This document shows positions 42,043 to 51,321 of a stretch of 64,000 nt of DNA, piece by piece (position 1 is the stretch's first letter; every line of letters begins with the position of its first letter). Source of the DNA: Bacteroidales bacterium (GTDB lineage: Bacteria > Bacteroidota > Bacteroidia > Bacteroidales > WCHB1-69); NCBI GenBank assembly GCA_017649855.1, contig JAGCGA010000004.1:62001-126000 (forward strand), written 5' to 3'. The notes below the pieces were generated by a model that was not told the origin of the DNA, did no database searches, and saw only the letters and a program-made list of their open reading frames with translations. The position numbers and the translations under genes were made by a program.

Positions 42043-42054
42043 TTTCACTTCTAT

Positions 42055-42076
42055 CAAACTGCGAGCACGCAGTTTG
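42055..42076 (-). terminator. Hairpin after the sugar-nucleotide dehydrogenase gene
   Basis: A perfect 9-bp stem CAAACTGCG / CGCAGTTTG with the 4-base loop AGCA, 19 bases after the stop at 42096. There is no immediate T run on the minus strand, so termination is only possible, not certain. Confidence 0.45.
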
Positions 42077-42095
42077 CCCCAACAATTCCCATTCA

Positions 42096-43340
42096 CTAAT
42101 CCCTATTGAAGATATCTCGCGTATAGACCTTCTCCTTCACATCATCGAGGACAGCGTCGTAACGGTTGGCGACGATGGCATGGCTCATCGCCTTGAAGGC
42201 AGCCAGATCATTGACCACCTTGCTGCCGAAGAAGGTGGTCCCATCTGCCAGGGTGGGCTCGTAGATGATGACCTGTGCGCCCTTGGCCTTGATGCGCTTC
42301 ATCACACCCTGGATGGAGCTCTGGCGGAAGTTGTCGGAGTTGGACTTCATGGTCAGGCGGTAGATGCCCACCACACACTCCTTCTCCTGGTTCTGATCGA
42401 AGTCGCCGCGAGTGTAGTAGTCGTAATAGCCGGCCATCTTGAGCACCTGGTCGGCGATAAAGTCCTTTCGGGTGCGGTTGCTCTCCACGATGGCACTCAT
42501 CATGTTCTGCGGCACATTGGCATAGTTGGCCAGCAGCTGCTTGGTATCTTTGGGCAGGCAGTAGCCGCCATAACCGAAGGAGGGGTTGTTATAGTGCGTG
42601 CCGATGCGGGGATCGAGACAGACACCATTGATGATCTGCTGGGTGTTCAGTCCCTTCAGCTCCGCGTAGGTATCCAGCTCGTTGAAATAGCTGACGCGCA
42701 AGGCCAAGTATGTGTTGGCGAAGAGCTTGACGGCTTCCGCCTCGGTGCTACCCATGAAGAGGACGGGCACGTCGGGCTTCAGCGAGGCGCTGCGGATGAG
42801 CTCGGCAAAGGTGTGGGCAGCCTCCCCCAAACGAGCATCCGACTGGTCGTAGCCCACAATGATACGGGATGGGTAGAGATTGTCGTACAACGCCTTGCTC
42901 TCACGGAGAAACTCCGGGGCGAAGAGGATGTTGCGACTGCCGGTAACCTCCCGGATATGCTCGGTATAGCCCACCGGGATGGTCGATTTGATGACCATGA
43001 TGGCTGACGGATTGTACTGCATCACCTGACGGATCACGCTCTCCACCGCGCTGGTGTCAAAGAAGTTCTTGACACTGTCGTAGTTGGTCGGGGTGGCGAT
43101 GACCACAAAGTCGGCACTGCCGTAGGCAGCCTCTGCATCCATGGTGGCCGTCAACATGAGCGGCTTGTGGGCCAGGTAGTCCTCAATGTAATCGTCCTGT
43201 ATCGGGGACTTCCTATCGTTGACCATCTGCACGCGCTCGGGGACAATGTCCACTGCCATCACCTCATTATGCTGAGCCAACAACGTGGCAATACTCAATC
43301 CCACATATCCGGTCCCGGCGACTGCTATCTTTTTCTTCAT
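42096..43340 (-). CDS. ugd: UDP-glucose 6-dehydrogenase family protein
   Basis: A 414-residue NAD-dependent dehydrogenase of the UDP-glucose/GDP-mannose family; the ATG at 43340 ([14 protein letters not shown]) is the best start, although two in-frame starts lie just upstream. The Rossmann motif GTGYVG, the region [26 protein letters not shown], and the catalytic segment [16 protein letters not shown] with the nucleophile Cys are clear. It oxidises a UDP-sugar (probably UDP-glucose) to its uronic acid for surface glycans. Other family members are UDP-ManNAc dehydrogenases, so substrate is not certain. It follows the next upstream gene by 18 bases. Confidence 0.9.
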   Translation of the reverse strand: MKKKIAVAGTGYVGLSIATLLAQHNEVMAVDIVPERVQMVNDRKSPIQDDYIEDYLAHKPLMLTATMDAEAAYGSADFVVIATPTNYDSVKNFFDTSAVESVIRQVMQYNPSAIMVIKSTIPVGYTEHIREVTGSRNILFAPEFLRESKALYDNLYPSRIIVGYDQSDARLGEAAHTFAELIRSASLKPDVPVLFMGSTEAEAVKLFANTYLALRVSYFNELDTYAELKGLNTQQIINGVCLDPRIGTHYNNPSFGYGGYCLPKDTKQLLANYANVPQNMMSAIVESNRTRKDFIADQVLKMAGYYDYYTRGDFDQNQEKECVVGIYRLTMKSNSDNFRQSSIQGVMKRIKAKGAQVIIYEPTLADGTTFFGSKVVNDLAAFKAMSHAIVANRYDAVLDDVKEKVYTRDIFNRD

Positions 43341-43358
43341 CATAAAAACCACTGAAAA

Positions 43359-44003
43359 TTAGAGGGTGAAATCATGCGTCTCCACAAGTTTCTCAAACTG
43401 ATTGTTCGGGTGGATAGGATAGACTCTCTTCTGGGAGACGAGGAATAATTCATTCTTATAGCGGAGGAGTTTCAGGTTGTCGATCATCATGCCTTTGACC
43501 TTGATGACGTTGCCCTCAAACTGATACTCCATGCGGTTCTTGAAGGGGGTGCTCCAGAGCTGGACTTGGTAATTCTCCGACCTTTCTGCACTCTGGACCT
43601 CGTTCCGGTTGTTATCCCACACGATGACTTTAGGGGTCATCTTGTCGAGCATCACCTCCGAGGACACCGAAGTGGGCATGCCTTCATCCAGATCATCGGG
43701 ATAGGCCAGCAGCAGGTCCTGGCTCTCCTCCTCCAGGGCGAGCGTATCCATCGGGAGGGTGTCGGCGGGTTGTTCCTGGCGGGCTGGATTCTTGAACTCA
43801 TGGATGATGACCACCGTGTCGCGGGCGCTGGTGGTGTCTCGTTCGATAATGCGCACCTCGCTGGTGCGACGATGCAGCCCCTTCATGTTGAAGATGAGCA
43901 GCATCACGAAAGCGCCCAGCAGCAGTCCTGCCAGCACACACGCAAACCCGAAGAGGCTTTTTCTGGATTTCCCTTCCGGCACCGATTTCTCTTGTTCATC
44001 CAT
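43359..44003 (-). CDS. Single-pass membrane protein, unknown
   Basis: A 214-residue protein starting at 44003 (MDEQEKSVPEGKSRKS), with one membrane segment (LFGFACVLAGLLLGAFVMLLIF, about residues 17-38) and a periplasmic C-terminal part of about 175 residues. The linker is acidic and proline-rich (ADTLPMDTLALEEESQD). The C-terminal domain (KVIVWDNNRNEVQSAERSENYQVQLWSTPFKNRMEYQFEGNVIKVKG) is beta-rich. I do not recognise a family. It probably shares a transcript with ugd, which might point to the envelope polysaccharide. Confidence 0.65.
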   Translation of the reverse strand: MDEQEKSVPEGKSRKSLFGFACVLAGLLLGAFVMLLIFNMKGLHRRTSEVRIIERDTTSARDTVVIIHEFKNPARQEQPADTLPMDTLALEEESQDLLLAYPDDLDEGMPTSVSSEVMLDKMTPKVIVWDNNRNEVQSAERSENYQVQLWSTPFKNRMEYQFEGNVIKVKGMMIDNLKLLRYKNELFLVSQKRVYPIHPNNQFEKLVETHDFTL

Positions 44004-44031
44004 TGTCTCAAACAATCCTAAAAACAGAGTG

Positions 44032-44039
44032 CAAAAATA
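44032..44039 (-). promoter_or_regulatory. -7 box for the membrane protein and ugd
   Basis: The minus strand reads TATTTTTG, 28 bases before the ATG at 44003. Confidence 0.6.
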
Positions 44040-44099
44040 ACAAATTATTGTGATTGACACAAAAGGAAGAAGGAGAAAAAATCATATCACATTTTTTTC

Positions 44100-44107
44100 T
44101 ATCTTTG
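44100..44107 (+). promoter_or_regulatory. -7 box for rseP
   Basis: TATCTTTG lies 27 bases before the ATG at 44135, back to back with the divergent promoter at 44032. Confidence 0.6.
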
Positions 44108-44134
44108 CGGCCGATTTTATAGAAAGAAACAGAT

Positions 44135-45523
44135 ATGGGTATTGGAATGCAGATCTTAGGGTTCATGGCGAGTCTGACCTTTCTCGTAGTGACCCATGAA
44201 TTAGGACATTTTACTTTCGCCAAGATATTTAAAACGCGTGTAGACCAGTTTTACGTCTTCTTCAACCCCGGCTTCTCCATTTTGAAGATGAAGCGTTTTG
44301 ACGGCAAGTTCCACTTCAAGTTTTTTGCCACAAAGAGCCCGGAAGAATGGGCCAATCACCCGGAGAGCACCGAATGGGGCCTCGGCTGGCTGCCTCTTGG
44401 CGGCTACTGCTCCATCAACGGCATGGTCGATGAGACCACCAAGGCTTCCGACCTCTCTTCTGAGGTGCACGACTACGAATTCCGTGCCAAGCCTGCCTGG
44501 CAGCGCCTCCTCATCATCAGCGGTGGCGTGCTGGTCAACTTCCTGTCGGCCATCATCATCTACATCGCCATCTGTTTCCACTGGGGTCAGGAATACATCC
44601 CGTTGGAAAACGCCCGCTACGGCCTGGAGTTCTCCCAAGAGATGCAGGATGCCGGCTTCCGGAACGGCGACAAGGTGCTGCTCATCGACTCCACCCGGCC
44701 CAAGACGATCACGGATTTTGCCAACGACCTGCTGCTGGACGATGTGAAGACGGTGACCGTGGAGCGTGACGGACAGCAAGTGGTGTTGGACATCCCCAAG
44801 ACCCTTGCCCGCAAGGTGGTGGGGGCTGGCACCAGTACCCTCTTCTGCAACTACCGCATCCCCTTTGTCATCGACAGCGTCATGCCTGGCTCCAAGGCTA
44901 GCGAGGCCGGTCTGCAACGCGGCGACTCGCTCGTCAGCCTTGACGACAGCCTCACCTTCTGCTTCTTCGACTACAAACGGGCCTTCGACAATCACAAAGA
45001 ACAGCCTCTCGCCCTCCAGTTCTACCGCGGCGACTCGCTCTATACCACCACCATCACGCCCGACTCTGCCGGCCTGATCGGGGTATCCTACAAGCAACCC
45101 TACGAGTACTTCAGCACCGTCAAGGTGGAGTATGGCTTCTTCCAGTCCATTCCCAAAGGCATCTCCATGGGCTTCCACACCTTGGCAGACTATGTGAAGC
45201 AGTTCAAGATTATCTTCACCAAGGAGGGCGCCACCCAGCTGGGCAGCTTCCTGACCATCGGAAGCATCTTCCCGAAGGTGTGGGATTGGTACCGCTTCTG
45301 GAATATGACCGCCCTGCTGGGCATCATCCTCGCCTTCATGAACATCATCCCGATCCCGGGTCTCGACGGCGGATACCTGCTCTTCATCCTCGTGGAGATG
45401 ATCACCGGCCGCAAGCCCAACGACAAGTTCCTGGGCATCGCCAACACCATCGGCTTCATCCTGCTCATCGCCCTGATGGTCTATGCCATGGGCCTCGACA
45501 TACGACGGTTCTTCTTCCGATAA
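44135..45523 (+). CDS. rseP: RIP metalloprotease RseP (site-2 protease)
   Basis: A 462-residue intramembrane zinc protease. The first helix holds HELGH (residues 21-25), followed by FAKIFKTRVDQFYVFFNPGFS. The second signature LPLGGYC follows; the middle has PDZ-like sequence (AGLQRGDSLVSLDDS). The third zinc motif is in the last helices, IPIPGLDGGYLLF. RseP cuts anti-sigma factors or signal peptides within the inner membrane, linking envelope stress to transcription. It is slightly longer than the E. coli enzyme because of a longer segment after the first helix (KFFATKSPEEWANHPESTEWGLG). Confidence 0.95.
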   Translation: MGIGMQILGFMASLTFLVVTHELGHFTFAKIFKTRVDQFYVFFNPGFSILKMKRFDGKFHFKFFATKSPEEWANHPESTEWGLGWLPLGGYCSINGMVDETTKASDLSSEVHDYEFRAKPAWQRLLIISGGVLVNFLSAIIIYIAICFHWGQEYIPLENARYGLEFSQEMQDAGFRNGDKVLLIDSTRPKTITDFANDLLLDDVKTVTVERDGQQVVLDIPKTLARKVVGAGTSTLFCNYRIPFVIDSVMPGSKASEAGLQRGDSLVSLDDSLTFCFFDYKRAFDNHKEQPLALQFYRGDSLYTTTITPDSAGLIGVSYKQPYEYFSTVKVEYGFFQSIPKGISMGFHTLADYVKQFKIIFTKEGATQLGSFLTIGSIFPKVWDWYRFWNMTALLGIILAFMNIIPIPGLDGGYLLFILVEMITGRKPNDKFLGIANTIGFILLIALMVYAMGLDIRRFFFR

Positions 45524-45577
45524 ATCCGACAAAACGATCATAAATCATTATTCATAACATAAAAAACAACCAATACA

Positions 45578-46774
45578 ATGGAAAAATTTGATCCCGCAAC
45601 CAACCTTGAAAAATTGGACAAAAAAGATGCCTACCGTGGCGTCAACCCAGCTATCTGTGATAGCGCCACCTTCATGTTTGAACAGGCCAAGACCATGACC
45701 GACACCTTCCATGGTGAGACCGAGGGCTACTTCCTCTACTCCCGCCACTGGAACCCCAGCACCCTCTCTTTGGCACAGTCATTAGCCGCCATCGAGGGCA
45801 CCGAGCTGGCATGGACCACCGGTTCCGGCATGGCCGCCATCACCGTGGCCTTGTTACATGAAGTCAAGGCTGGCGACCATATCGTGGCCAGCATGACCAC
45901 CTATGGCGGCACCTTCGCTTTCTTGAACAACTACATCAAGAAGTTCAATGTGGACGTCACCTTCGTGAACATGCAGGATCTGGACGCTGTCAAGAACGCC
46001 ATTCGTCGCAACACCAAGGTCATCTACACAGAGACGATGAACAACCCGTTGCTGCGCATTGCCAACATCCCCGAGCTGGCCAAGATCGCCCATGGTATCG
46101 GCGCCAAGCTGTTGGTTGACAACACCTTCACCCCGATGATCTTCTCTCCGTACCGTCTCGGCGCGGACGTCGTCATCTACAGTATGACCAAATACGTCAA
46201 CGGCATGAACGACTGTGTGGCCGGCGCCATCTGCGGTTCTGCAGCCTACATCAACTCTCTCATCGACGTGAACGACGGCACCGCCATGCTGCTGGGTCCC
46301 GTGTTGGACACCTTCCGCTCTACCAGCATCCAGAAGAACCTCCACACCCTGCATATCCGCATGAAGAAGCACAGCGAGAACGCCATGTATCTGGCCAAAC
46401 GCTTCAAAGAGACTGGCATCAAATACAACTATCCGGGTCTCCCTGAGCATCCCGACCATGAGCTCTTCATGTCGATGATGAACGACGGCTACGGTTTCGG
46501 CGGCATGATCTCCATCGACATGGGCACGGCTGAGAGAGCCAGCGCCATCATGGAGAAGATGCAGGAACTGGGCGTGGGCTACCTCGCCGTCAGCTTGGGT
46601 TACTTCAAGACCCTCTTCAGCAACTCCGGCAAGTCCACCTCCTCTGAGGTGCCCGAGAGCATCCAGAAGGAGATGGGCATGAGCGAAGGCCTCATCCGCT
46701 TCTCCATGGGTCTGGACAACGATCCCGAGCGTACCTTCCAACTCATCAAGAAAGCTATCGACGCAACCAAATAA
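45578..46774 (+). CDS. Cys/Met-metabolism PLP lyase (methionine gamma-lyase-like)
   Basis: A 398-residue PLP enzyme of the cystathionine gamma-synthase/lyase family. Landmarks are FLYSRHWNPSTLSLAQSLAAIEG, TTGSGMAAITVALL, MTTYGGTFAFLNNY, LLVDNTFTPMIFSPYRLGADVVIYSMTKYVNGMND with the PLP lysine in SMTKY, and LRFSMG-type ending LIRFSMGLDNDPERTF. Methionine gamma-lyase, which releases methanethiol, ammonia and 2-oxobutyrate, is the most likely activity in an amino-acid fermenter; cystathionine lyase or O-acetylhomoserine sulfhydrylase remain possible. A terminator follows. Confidence 0.85.
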   Translation: MEKFDPATNLEKLDKKDAYRGVNPAICDSATFMFEQAKTMTDTFHGETEGYFLYSRHWNPSTLSLAQSLAAIEGTELAWTTGSGMAAITVALLHEVKAGDHIVASMTTYGGTFAFLNNYIKKFNVDVTFVNMQDLDAVKNAIRRNTKVIYTETMNNPLLRIANIPELAKIAHGIGAKLLVDNTFTPMIFSPYRLGADVVIYSMTKYVNGMNDCVAGAICGSAAYINSLIDVNDGTAMLLGPVLDTFRSTSIQKNLHTLHIRMKKHSENAMYLAKRFKETGIKYNYPGLPEHPDHELFMSMMNDGYGFGGMISIDMGTAERASAIMEKMQELGVGYLAVSLGYFKTLFSNSGKSTSSEVPESIQKEMGMSEGLIRFSMGLDNDPERTFQLIKKAIDATK

Positions 46775-46795
46775 GCATACTGCTATAAACGCATA

Positions 46796-46828
46796 AAGTG
46801 GAGGCGCATCAAGCGTCTCCACTTTTTT
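46796..46828 (+). terminator. Rho-independent terminator after the PLP lyase gene
   Basis: AAGTGGAGGCG and CGTCTCCACTT form an 11-12 bp stem with one G-U pair around a short loop, followed by a run of T. Confidence 0.9.
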
Positions 46829-46830
46829 CT

Positions 46831-46838
46831 TATTTTTG
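46831..46838 (+). promoter_or_regulatory. -7 box for the DUF486 gene and nadE
   Basis: TATTTTTG begins three bases after the T run of the terminator and lies 38 bases before the ATG at 46877. Confidence 0.6.
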
Positions 46839-46876
46839 CGCCTCGGAATAATTCACGATAATATCATCCTTGCACA

Positions 46877-47245
46877 ATGAAAGGTTTACAGAGTGTCCTT
46901 CTGCTCGTCGTCAGCAACTGCTTTATGTTCTTTGCCTGGTATGGCAACCTCAAATTCCAGAGCTTGCCCGCTTTCAGCAAGTTGTCGCTGCCCCTCATCA
47001 TCTTGCTCAGCTGGTTGGTGGCCGGATTCGAATACTCGTTCATGATTCCAGCCAACCGCATCGGCTATGTCGGCAACGGCGGCCCGTTCAACCTATGGCA
47101 GCTGAAGGTCATCCAAGAAGCCGTCTCCCTGACCATCTTCACCATCCTGACCCTGCTTTGCTTCAAAAACGAGCACTTCAGAATCAACCATCTCATCGGC
47201 TTCGCACTGCTTGTCCTGGCCGTTTACTTTCTTTTTAAAAAATAA
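46877..47245 (+). CDS. DMT-superfamily small membrane protein (DUF486)
   Basis: A 122-residue protein with four membrane helices: VLLLVVSNCFMFFAWYG, LPLIILLSWLVAGFEYSFMI, LKVIQEAVSLTIFTILTLLCF and LIGFALLVLAVYFLF. The ANRIGYVGNGGPFNLWQLKVIQE segment is the DUF486 signature. It belongs to the drug/metabolite transporter superfamily and is the size of a half transporter; function unknown. nadE starts 30 bases later. Confidence 0.9.
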   Translation: MKGLQSVLLLVVSNCFMFFAWYGNLKFQSLPAFSKLSLPLIILLSWLVAGFEYSFMIPANRIGYVGNGGPFNLWQLKVIQEAVSLTIFTILTLLCFKNEHFRINHLIGFALLVLAVYFLFKK

Positions 47246-47275
47246 CCACACATCCTCGAATAAAAACACACCGTT

Positions 47276-48109
47276 ATGCAATACACCATTCCCCCTGCCA
47301 GTTATTTTCCGTTTCTTGCCGGCGAGCAACAGATGAAAACCCTTGCGGAGAAGATCCGCGGCATCATGCACGACTATGTCGCCACCAGCCGGCTGCAGTC
47401 CTTAGTATTGGGCATCTCCGGCGGCATCGACAGCGCCCTCTGCGCCGCCCTGCTCCGCCCCGTCTGCGAGGAGTTTAACATCCCCCTCGTAGGCCGTTCC
47501 ATCACCATCGAGACCAACAAGGAGGACGAGATCGCCCGCTCCATCGCGGTGGGCAAGGCCTTCTGCCACGACTTCCAGCATCTCGACATCACCGAGACCT
47601 TCTTGGCCAACAAGCCGCTGCTCATCCATTATGACGACTCGCAGCTCTCCAAGCTGCGCCAGGGCAACATGAAGGCCCGTATGCGCATGATGGTGCTCTA
47701 CGATCTGGCACAGCTCTATCGCGGAATGGTCATCAGCACCGACAACTACACGGAATACCTGACAGGCTTCTGGACCCTGCATGGCGATGTGGGCGACTAT
47801 GCACCCATGCAGCATCTCTGGAAGACGGAGGTCTATGCGCTCTCCAACTACCTGCTGGCCGAGGAGACCCCTGAGCAGCAGGCTGCCCTGCAGTCGTGCA
47901 TCGACGCCACCCCCGTGGACGGCCTCGGCATCAGCAACTCCGACTGCGAACAGCTGGGCGTGGCCAACTATTATGAGGCCGACCGGCTTTTTGCCGCTTA
48001 CTTCCAAGGCGACGATTCCTTGAAGGAGCACCCGCTCATCAAACGTTATCTGGCGGCGGAGTTCAAACGCCACAACCCGGCCTGCATCCTTCGCGACGAC
48101 CTGATATAA
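47276..48109 (+). CDS. nadE: NAD+ synthase (ammonia-dependent type)
   Basis: A 277-residue N-type ATP pyrophosphatase. The P-loop is GISGGIDSALCAALL (residues about 43-57); ARMRMMVLYDLAQLYRGMVISTDNYTEYLTGFWTLHGDVGDYAPMQHLWKTEVYAL is the NadE deamido-NAD and ATP region. No glutaminase domain is attached, so it uses ammonia, or glutamine through a partner. The start could alternatively be the ATG at 47333 (MKTLAEK). It is followed after nine bases by the GlcNAc-kinase-like gene. Confidence 0.93.
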   Translation: MQYTIPPASYFPFLAGEQQMKTLAEKIRGIMHDYVATSRLQSLVLGISGGIDSALCAALLRPVCEEFNIPLVGRSITIETNKEDEIARSIAVGKAFCHDFQHLDITETFLANKPLLIHYDDSQLSKLRQGNMKARMRMMVLYDLAQLYRGMVISTDNYTEYLTGFWTLHGDVGDYAPMQHLWKTEVYALSNYLLAEETPEQQAALQSCIDATPVDGLGISNSDCEQLGVANYYEADRLFAAYFQGDDSLKEHPLIKRYLAAEFKRHNPACILRDDLI

Positions 48110-48118
48110 CCCCTTGCC

Positions 48119-48976
48119 ATGAGCACACTTCTCATCGACGCAGGCGCCACCAAGACCGCTTTTGCTGTCCTTGGCCACACAGAATTGCTGCACCGTAGCA
48201 GCACAGCAGGCATCAACGTGAACTACACCCCCGAAGCGGACATCCGAAGCTGCTTCACGCAGTTTGCCAGCCAATGCCCCGATTTCGCCCAGATTGACAA
48301 AGTGGAATACTATGGGGCTGGCTGCGCCACCACCGCCAACCAGCAGAAGATGCGCTTGATCCTGCAGGATTACTTCCCCAATGCTCATCTGATTGTGGAC
48401 ACCGACCTGATGGTGGTCTGTCTGGCCCTGAGCACCGGAAGACAGTCTATCATCGGCATCCTCGGCACGGGCGCGGCCACCTGCCTCTTCGATGGCCATG
48501 AGATAACCCTTCGCCCACCTTCCCTGGGCTACATGCTAGGCGACGAGGGCAGCGGCACCAACCTCGGCAAGCGTCTCCTCACCCACTATCTCAACGGGGA
48601 TCTGCCCAAGGAGTTATCACAACAACTGGAAGCACAACAGCATCTGACCTTCCAGAGCACCATACATCGCCTGTATAGCGAGCCCAAGCCCAACCAGTTC
48701 ATGGCTTCTTTCTCCCCTTTCATCCATGAACATCTCTCCCACCCCTTTATCGATGAAATGGTGACGGGCGCATTTCGCGACTTTTTCGCCAAGCAAAGAA
48801 AGCACTTCTCGTCAGGCATCCCCTGGCAGTTGAGTGGGTCGATAGCATACTTCTATGAGGAATTGGTCCGGAAAGCAGCCATCGCAGAACAATGCATCGT
48901 AGAAGATATTGTTCAAGAGCCGATGGAGCGGCTGATAGCGGAACGTACCCAGCGCCATCAGGACTTCAACAAATAG
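48119..48976 (+). CDS. BadF/BadG-family ATPase, N-acetylglucosamine kinase-like
   Basis: A 285-residue ASKHA-fold protein. The phosphate loops LLIDAGATKTAFAVLG (residues 4-19) and IIGILGTGAATCLFDG (about 110-125), and the adenosine-site region GYMLGDEGSGTNLGKRLL, are those of the BadF/BadG/BcrA/BcrD group, in which short single-domain members are GlcNAc kinases. Phosphorylating GlcNAc would connect the two GH20 hexosaminidases in this window to central metabolism, although they are not in the same operon. Benzoyl-CoA reductase activators of this fold are unlikely because the Fe-S cysteines are missing. Confidence 0.82.
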   Translation: MSTLLIDAGATKTAFAVLGHTELLHRSSTAGINVNYTPEADIRSCFTQFASQCPDFAQIDKVEYYGAGCATTANQQKMRLILQDYFPNAHLIVDTDLMVVCLALSTGRQSIIGILGTGAATCLFDGHEITLRPPSLGYMLGDEGSGTNLGKRLLTHYLNGDLPKELSQQLEAQQHLTFQSTIHRLYSEPKPNQFMASFSPFIHEHLSHPFIDEMVTGAFRDFFAKQRKHFSSGIPWQLSGSIAYFYEELVRKAAIAEQCIVEDIVQEPMERLIAERTQRHQDFNK

Positions 48977-48994
48977 CTCTTTTCAGAGCCCTCT

Positions 48995-51283
48995 CTAGTC
49001 GAAATTCAACTCGTGCACCTGTTCTTCCTTTGTCTCATTACACCCCGATGCATCGCCGGTATAGGCTGACGGGATGGGGAAGCTGTAGCCCTCTTTCTGG
49101 GACTGTACGATAGCGGCATACTTCAGGTTGGGATCGGAATAGACCTTCTGCATGAACAGGGCGAACACGGGCATAGCGGTACGCGCGCCCTGGCCCAACG
49201 CGGTGGTCCGGAAGTGCGCGGCACGGTCTTCACAGCCCACCCAAACGCCACAGGTCAGCACTGGCGTATAGCCCACGAACCAGCCGTCGGACTGGTTGTC
49301 GGTGGTACCCGTCTTGCCAGCCAGCGGGAAGGTGATCTTGTACTGCCCGCGCAGACGACCGCCCGTACCATAGTCCACCACACCCTGCATCAGGCGCACG
49401 GTCTTGAAAGCTGTGATCTGGTCGATCGCCTCATTGGTCTTCGGGATATTGGTGAAGATGACGTTGCCATCCTTGTCGCAGATGCGGGTGATGAAGATAG
49501 GCTCCACGTAAACGCCCTGGTTGGGAAAACAGTTGATGGCGCCCACCTGCTCATAGAGCGACAGCTCGCACGCTCCCAGACAGATAGACGGCACGGAGGG
49601 GATGTCAGAGGTCATGCCCATATTGCGCACCAGCGTGATGACCGCCTCGGGACCGAAACGCTTCATCAGATAGGCGGACACTTGGTTCAGCGACTGGGCC
49701 AAGGCCTCGCGCAACGGCATCATCTGACCCTCCTTATAGCCTCCGGAGTTGTGCGGAGTCCACGTGCCTCCCGGCACCTCGATCGTCACCGGCACATTCG
49801 GCACCATGGTGCATGGATCAAACTCGCCACTCTGCATGGCGACAGTATAGACGTAGGGCTTAAAGGTGGATCCCACCTGACGTTTCGACAACTTCACATG
49901 GTCGAACTGGAAGTACTCGTAATTGATACCGCCCACATAGGCCTTCACAAAGCCCGTCTTCGGCTCCATACACATCATGCCGCATTGCAGGAACGACTTG
50001 TAATAGCGGATGGAGTCGAAAGGCGTCATCACCGTGTCAATCATGCCATGATGAGAATAGACCTGCATGGGGACCTTCTTATTGAACTGCGCCCGGATCT
50101 GCTCGTCGGTCAGCCCGGCATCCTTCGCCCGGTCGTAACGCTCCGACAACTTGACGGCATTCCAAAGGATACGGTCGGTCTGCTCCTCCGACAGATTCAC
50201 AAAGGGAGCATTCTTGTTGCTCTTGATATGATTGAAGAAGAGCGGCTGCAGGTAGTCACACACATGCTCCTTGACGGCCGCCTCGGCGTGGCGCTGCATC
50301 CGGGAATTGATGGTCGTGTACACCTTCAACCCGTCACAATAGAGATCGTATTGGGAGCCGTCTTTCTTGGGATGGTCAATACACCACTGCTTCAGCCACA
50401 TACGAAGATACTCGCGGAAATAGGTGGCAATGCCGGCATAGTGGGCCTGCGATTTGAACTTGGATATATCGATAGGCAACGCCTTGAGGGAGTCACAATC
50501 CTGTTTCTCCAGATAGCCATACTTTTCCATCTGGCTGAGCACCGTGTTACGGCGGTCCAGGGAAGCCTGATAATGGCGACGGGGGCTATACTTGGTCGGT
50601 GCCTTGAGCATACCCACCAGCACGGCCGCCTCTTCCGTATTGATCTCTGAGGGCGACTTGTCGAAATAGGTACGGGAGGCCGACTTGATGCCGACGGCGT
50701 TATTCCCGAAATCGACCGTGTTGTAATACATGGCCAGGATCTCATCCTTGGAGTACTGGCGCTCCAGCTTGGTGGCCACCACCCACTCCTTGAACTTGGT
50801 GAAGACCAGCTTAATCTTACCGGCTTTGGGATCACGCGGAAACAGATTCTTCGCCAGCTGTTGCGTGATCGTACTGCCACCACCCCGACGATGGAAGGTC
50901 ACCACGCCGAGACCGACCCTGAAGAGTGCCTTCACATCCACACCGGAGTGCTGATAGAAGCGGGCGTCCTCGGTGGCGATCAGGGCATCCTTCAACGGCT
51001 GAGACAGGTCTGCATACTTACAATTGGAACGGTTCTCCCGATAATAGGTGCCGAGCAACTCCCCGTCTTCCGAGATGACCTCGGTGGCCAAGTTGGCCGA
51101 CGGGCTCTCCAGCTCCGCGAAGGAGGGCATATAACCCATCCATCCCATGGAGATGAAGAAGAAGATCAGACAGACGAAGCCCACCAGGCACAGATAGACA
51201 ATCCAGAACTTTTTAATCCATGAGGATTTCTTCTTCGGGCTTTCTTTGGCTGTATTTCCAGTATTACCAGTTGTTGAATACAT
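48995..51283 (-). CDS. Penicillin-binding protein 1A (bifunctional transglycosylase/transpeptidase)
   Basis: A 762-residue class A PBP. A basic cytosolic tail and one membrane helix (FWIVYLCLVGFVCLIFFFI, residues 27-45) are followed by the GT51 domain: catalytic glutamate in ATEDARFYQHSGVD, then GGGSTITQQLAKNL and AMYYNTVDFG. The transpeptidase has the SxxK motif in GSTFKPYVYTVA, SLN in QSLNQVSAYL and KTGTTDNQSDGWFVG. It builds and cross-links peptidoglycan at the inner membrane. It ends 18 bases from the convergent GlcNAc-kinase gene; no clear -7 box was seen in the 38-base gap before it. Confidence 0.96.
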   Translation of the reverse strand: MYSTTGNTGNTAKESPKKKSSWIKKFWIVYLCLVGFVCLIFFFISMGWMGYMPSFAELESPSANLATEVISEDGELLGTYYRENRSNCKYADLSQPLKDALIATEDARFYQHSGVDVKALFRVGLGVVTFHRRGGGSTITQQLAKNLFPRDPKAGKIKLVFTKFKEWVVATKLERQYSKDEILAMYYNTVDFGNNAVGIKSASRTYFDKSPSEINTEEAAVLVGMLKAPTKYSPRRHYQASLDRRNTVLSQMEKYGYLEKQDCDSLKALPIDISKFKSQAHYAGIATYFREYLRMWLKQWCIDHPKKDGSQYDLYCDGLKVYTTINSRMQRHAEAAVKEHVCDYLQPLFFNHIKSNKNAPFVNLSEEQTDRILWNAVKLSERYDRAKDAGLTDEQIRAQFNKKVPMQVYSHHGMIDTVMTPFDSIRYYKSFLQCGMMCMEPKTGFVKAYVGGINYEYFQFDHVKLSKRQVGSTFKPYVYTVAMQSGEFDPCTMVPNVPVTIEVPGGTWTPHNSGGYKEGQMMPLREALAQSLNQVSAYLMKRFGPEAVITLVRNMGMTSDIPSVPSICLGACELSLYEQVGAINCFPNQGVYVEPIFITRICDKDGNVIFTNIPKTNEAIDQITAFKTVRLMQGVVDYGTGGRLRGQYKITFPLAGKTGTTDNQSDGWFVGYTPVLTCGVWVGCEDRAAHFRTTALGQGARTAMPVFALFMQKVYSDPNLKYAAIVQSQKEGYSFPIPSAYTGDASGCNETKEEQVHELNFD

Positions 51284-51321
51284 GATGCAGTGAATATATC
51301 TTACAAATAGGTTTTCAAATA

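Noticed and set aside
42055..42076. Hairpin as a riboswitch or small RNA
   Set aside because: Only a 9-bp stem-loop with no further conserved structure; position just after ugd fits a transcript end better.
44201..45541. A 446-residue minus-strand frame opposite rseP
   Set aside because: Antisense shadow of rseP; no domain recognisable and no promoter.
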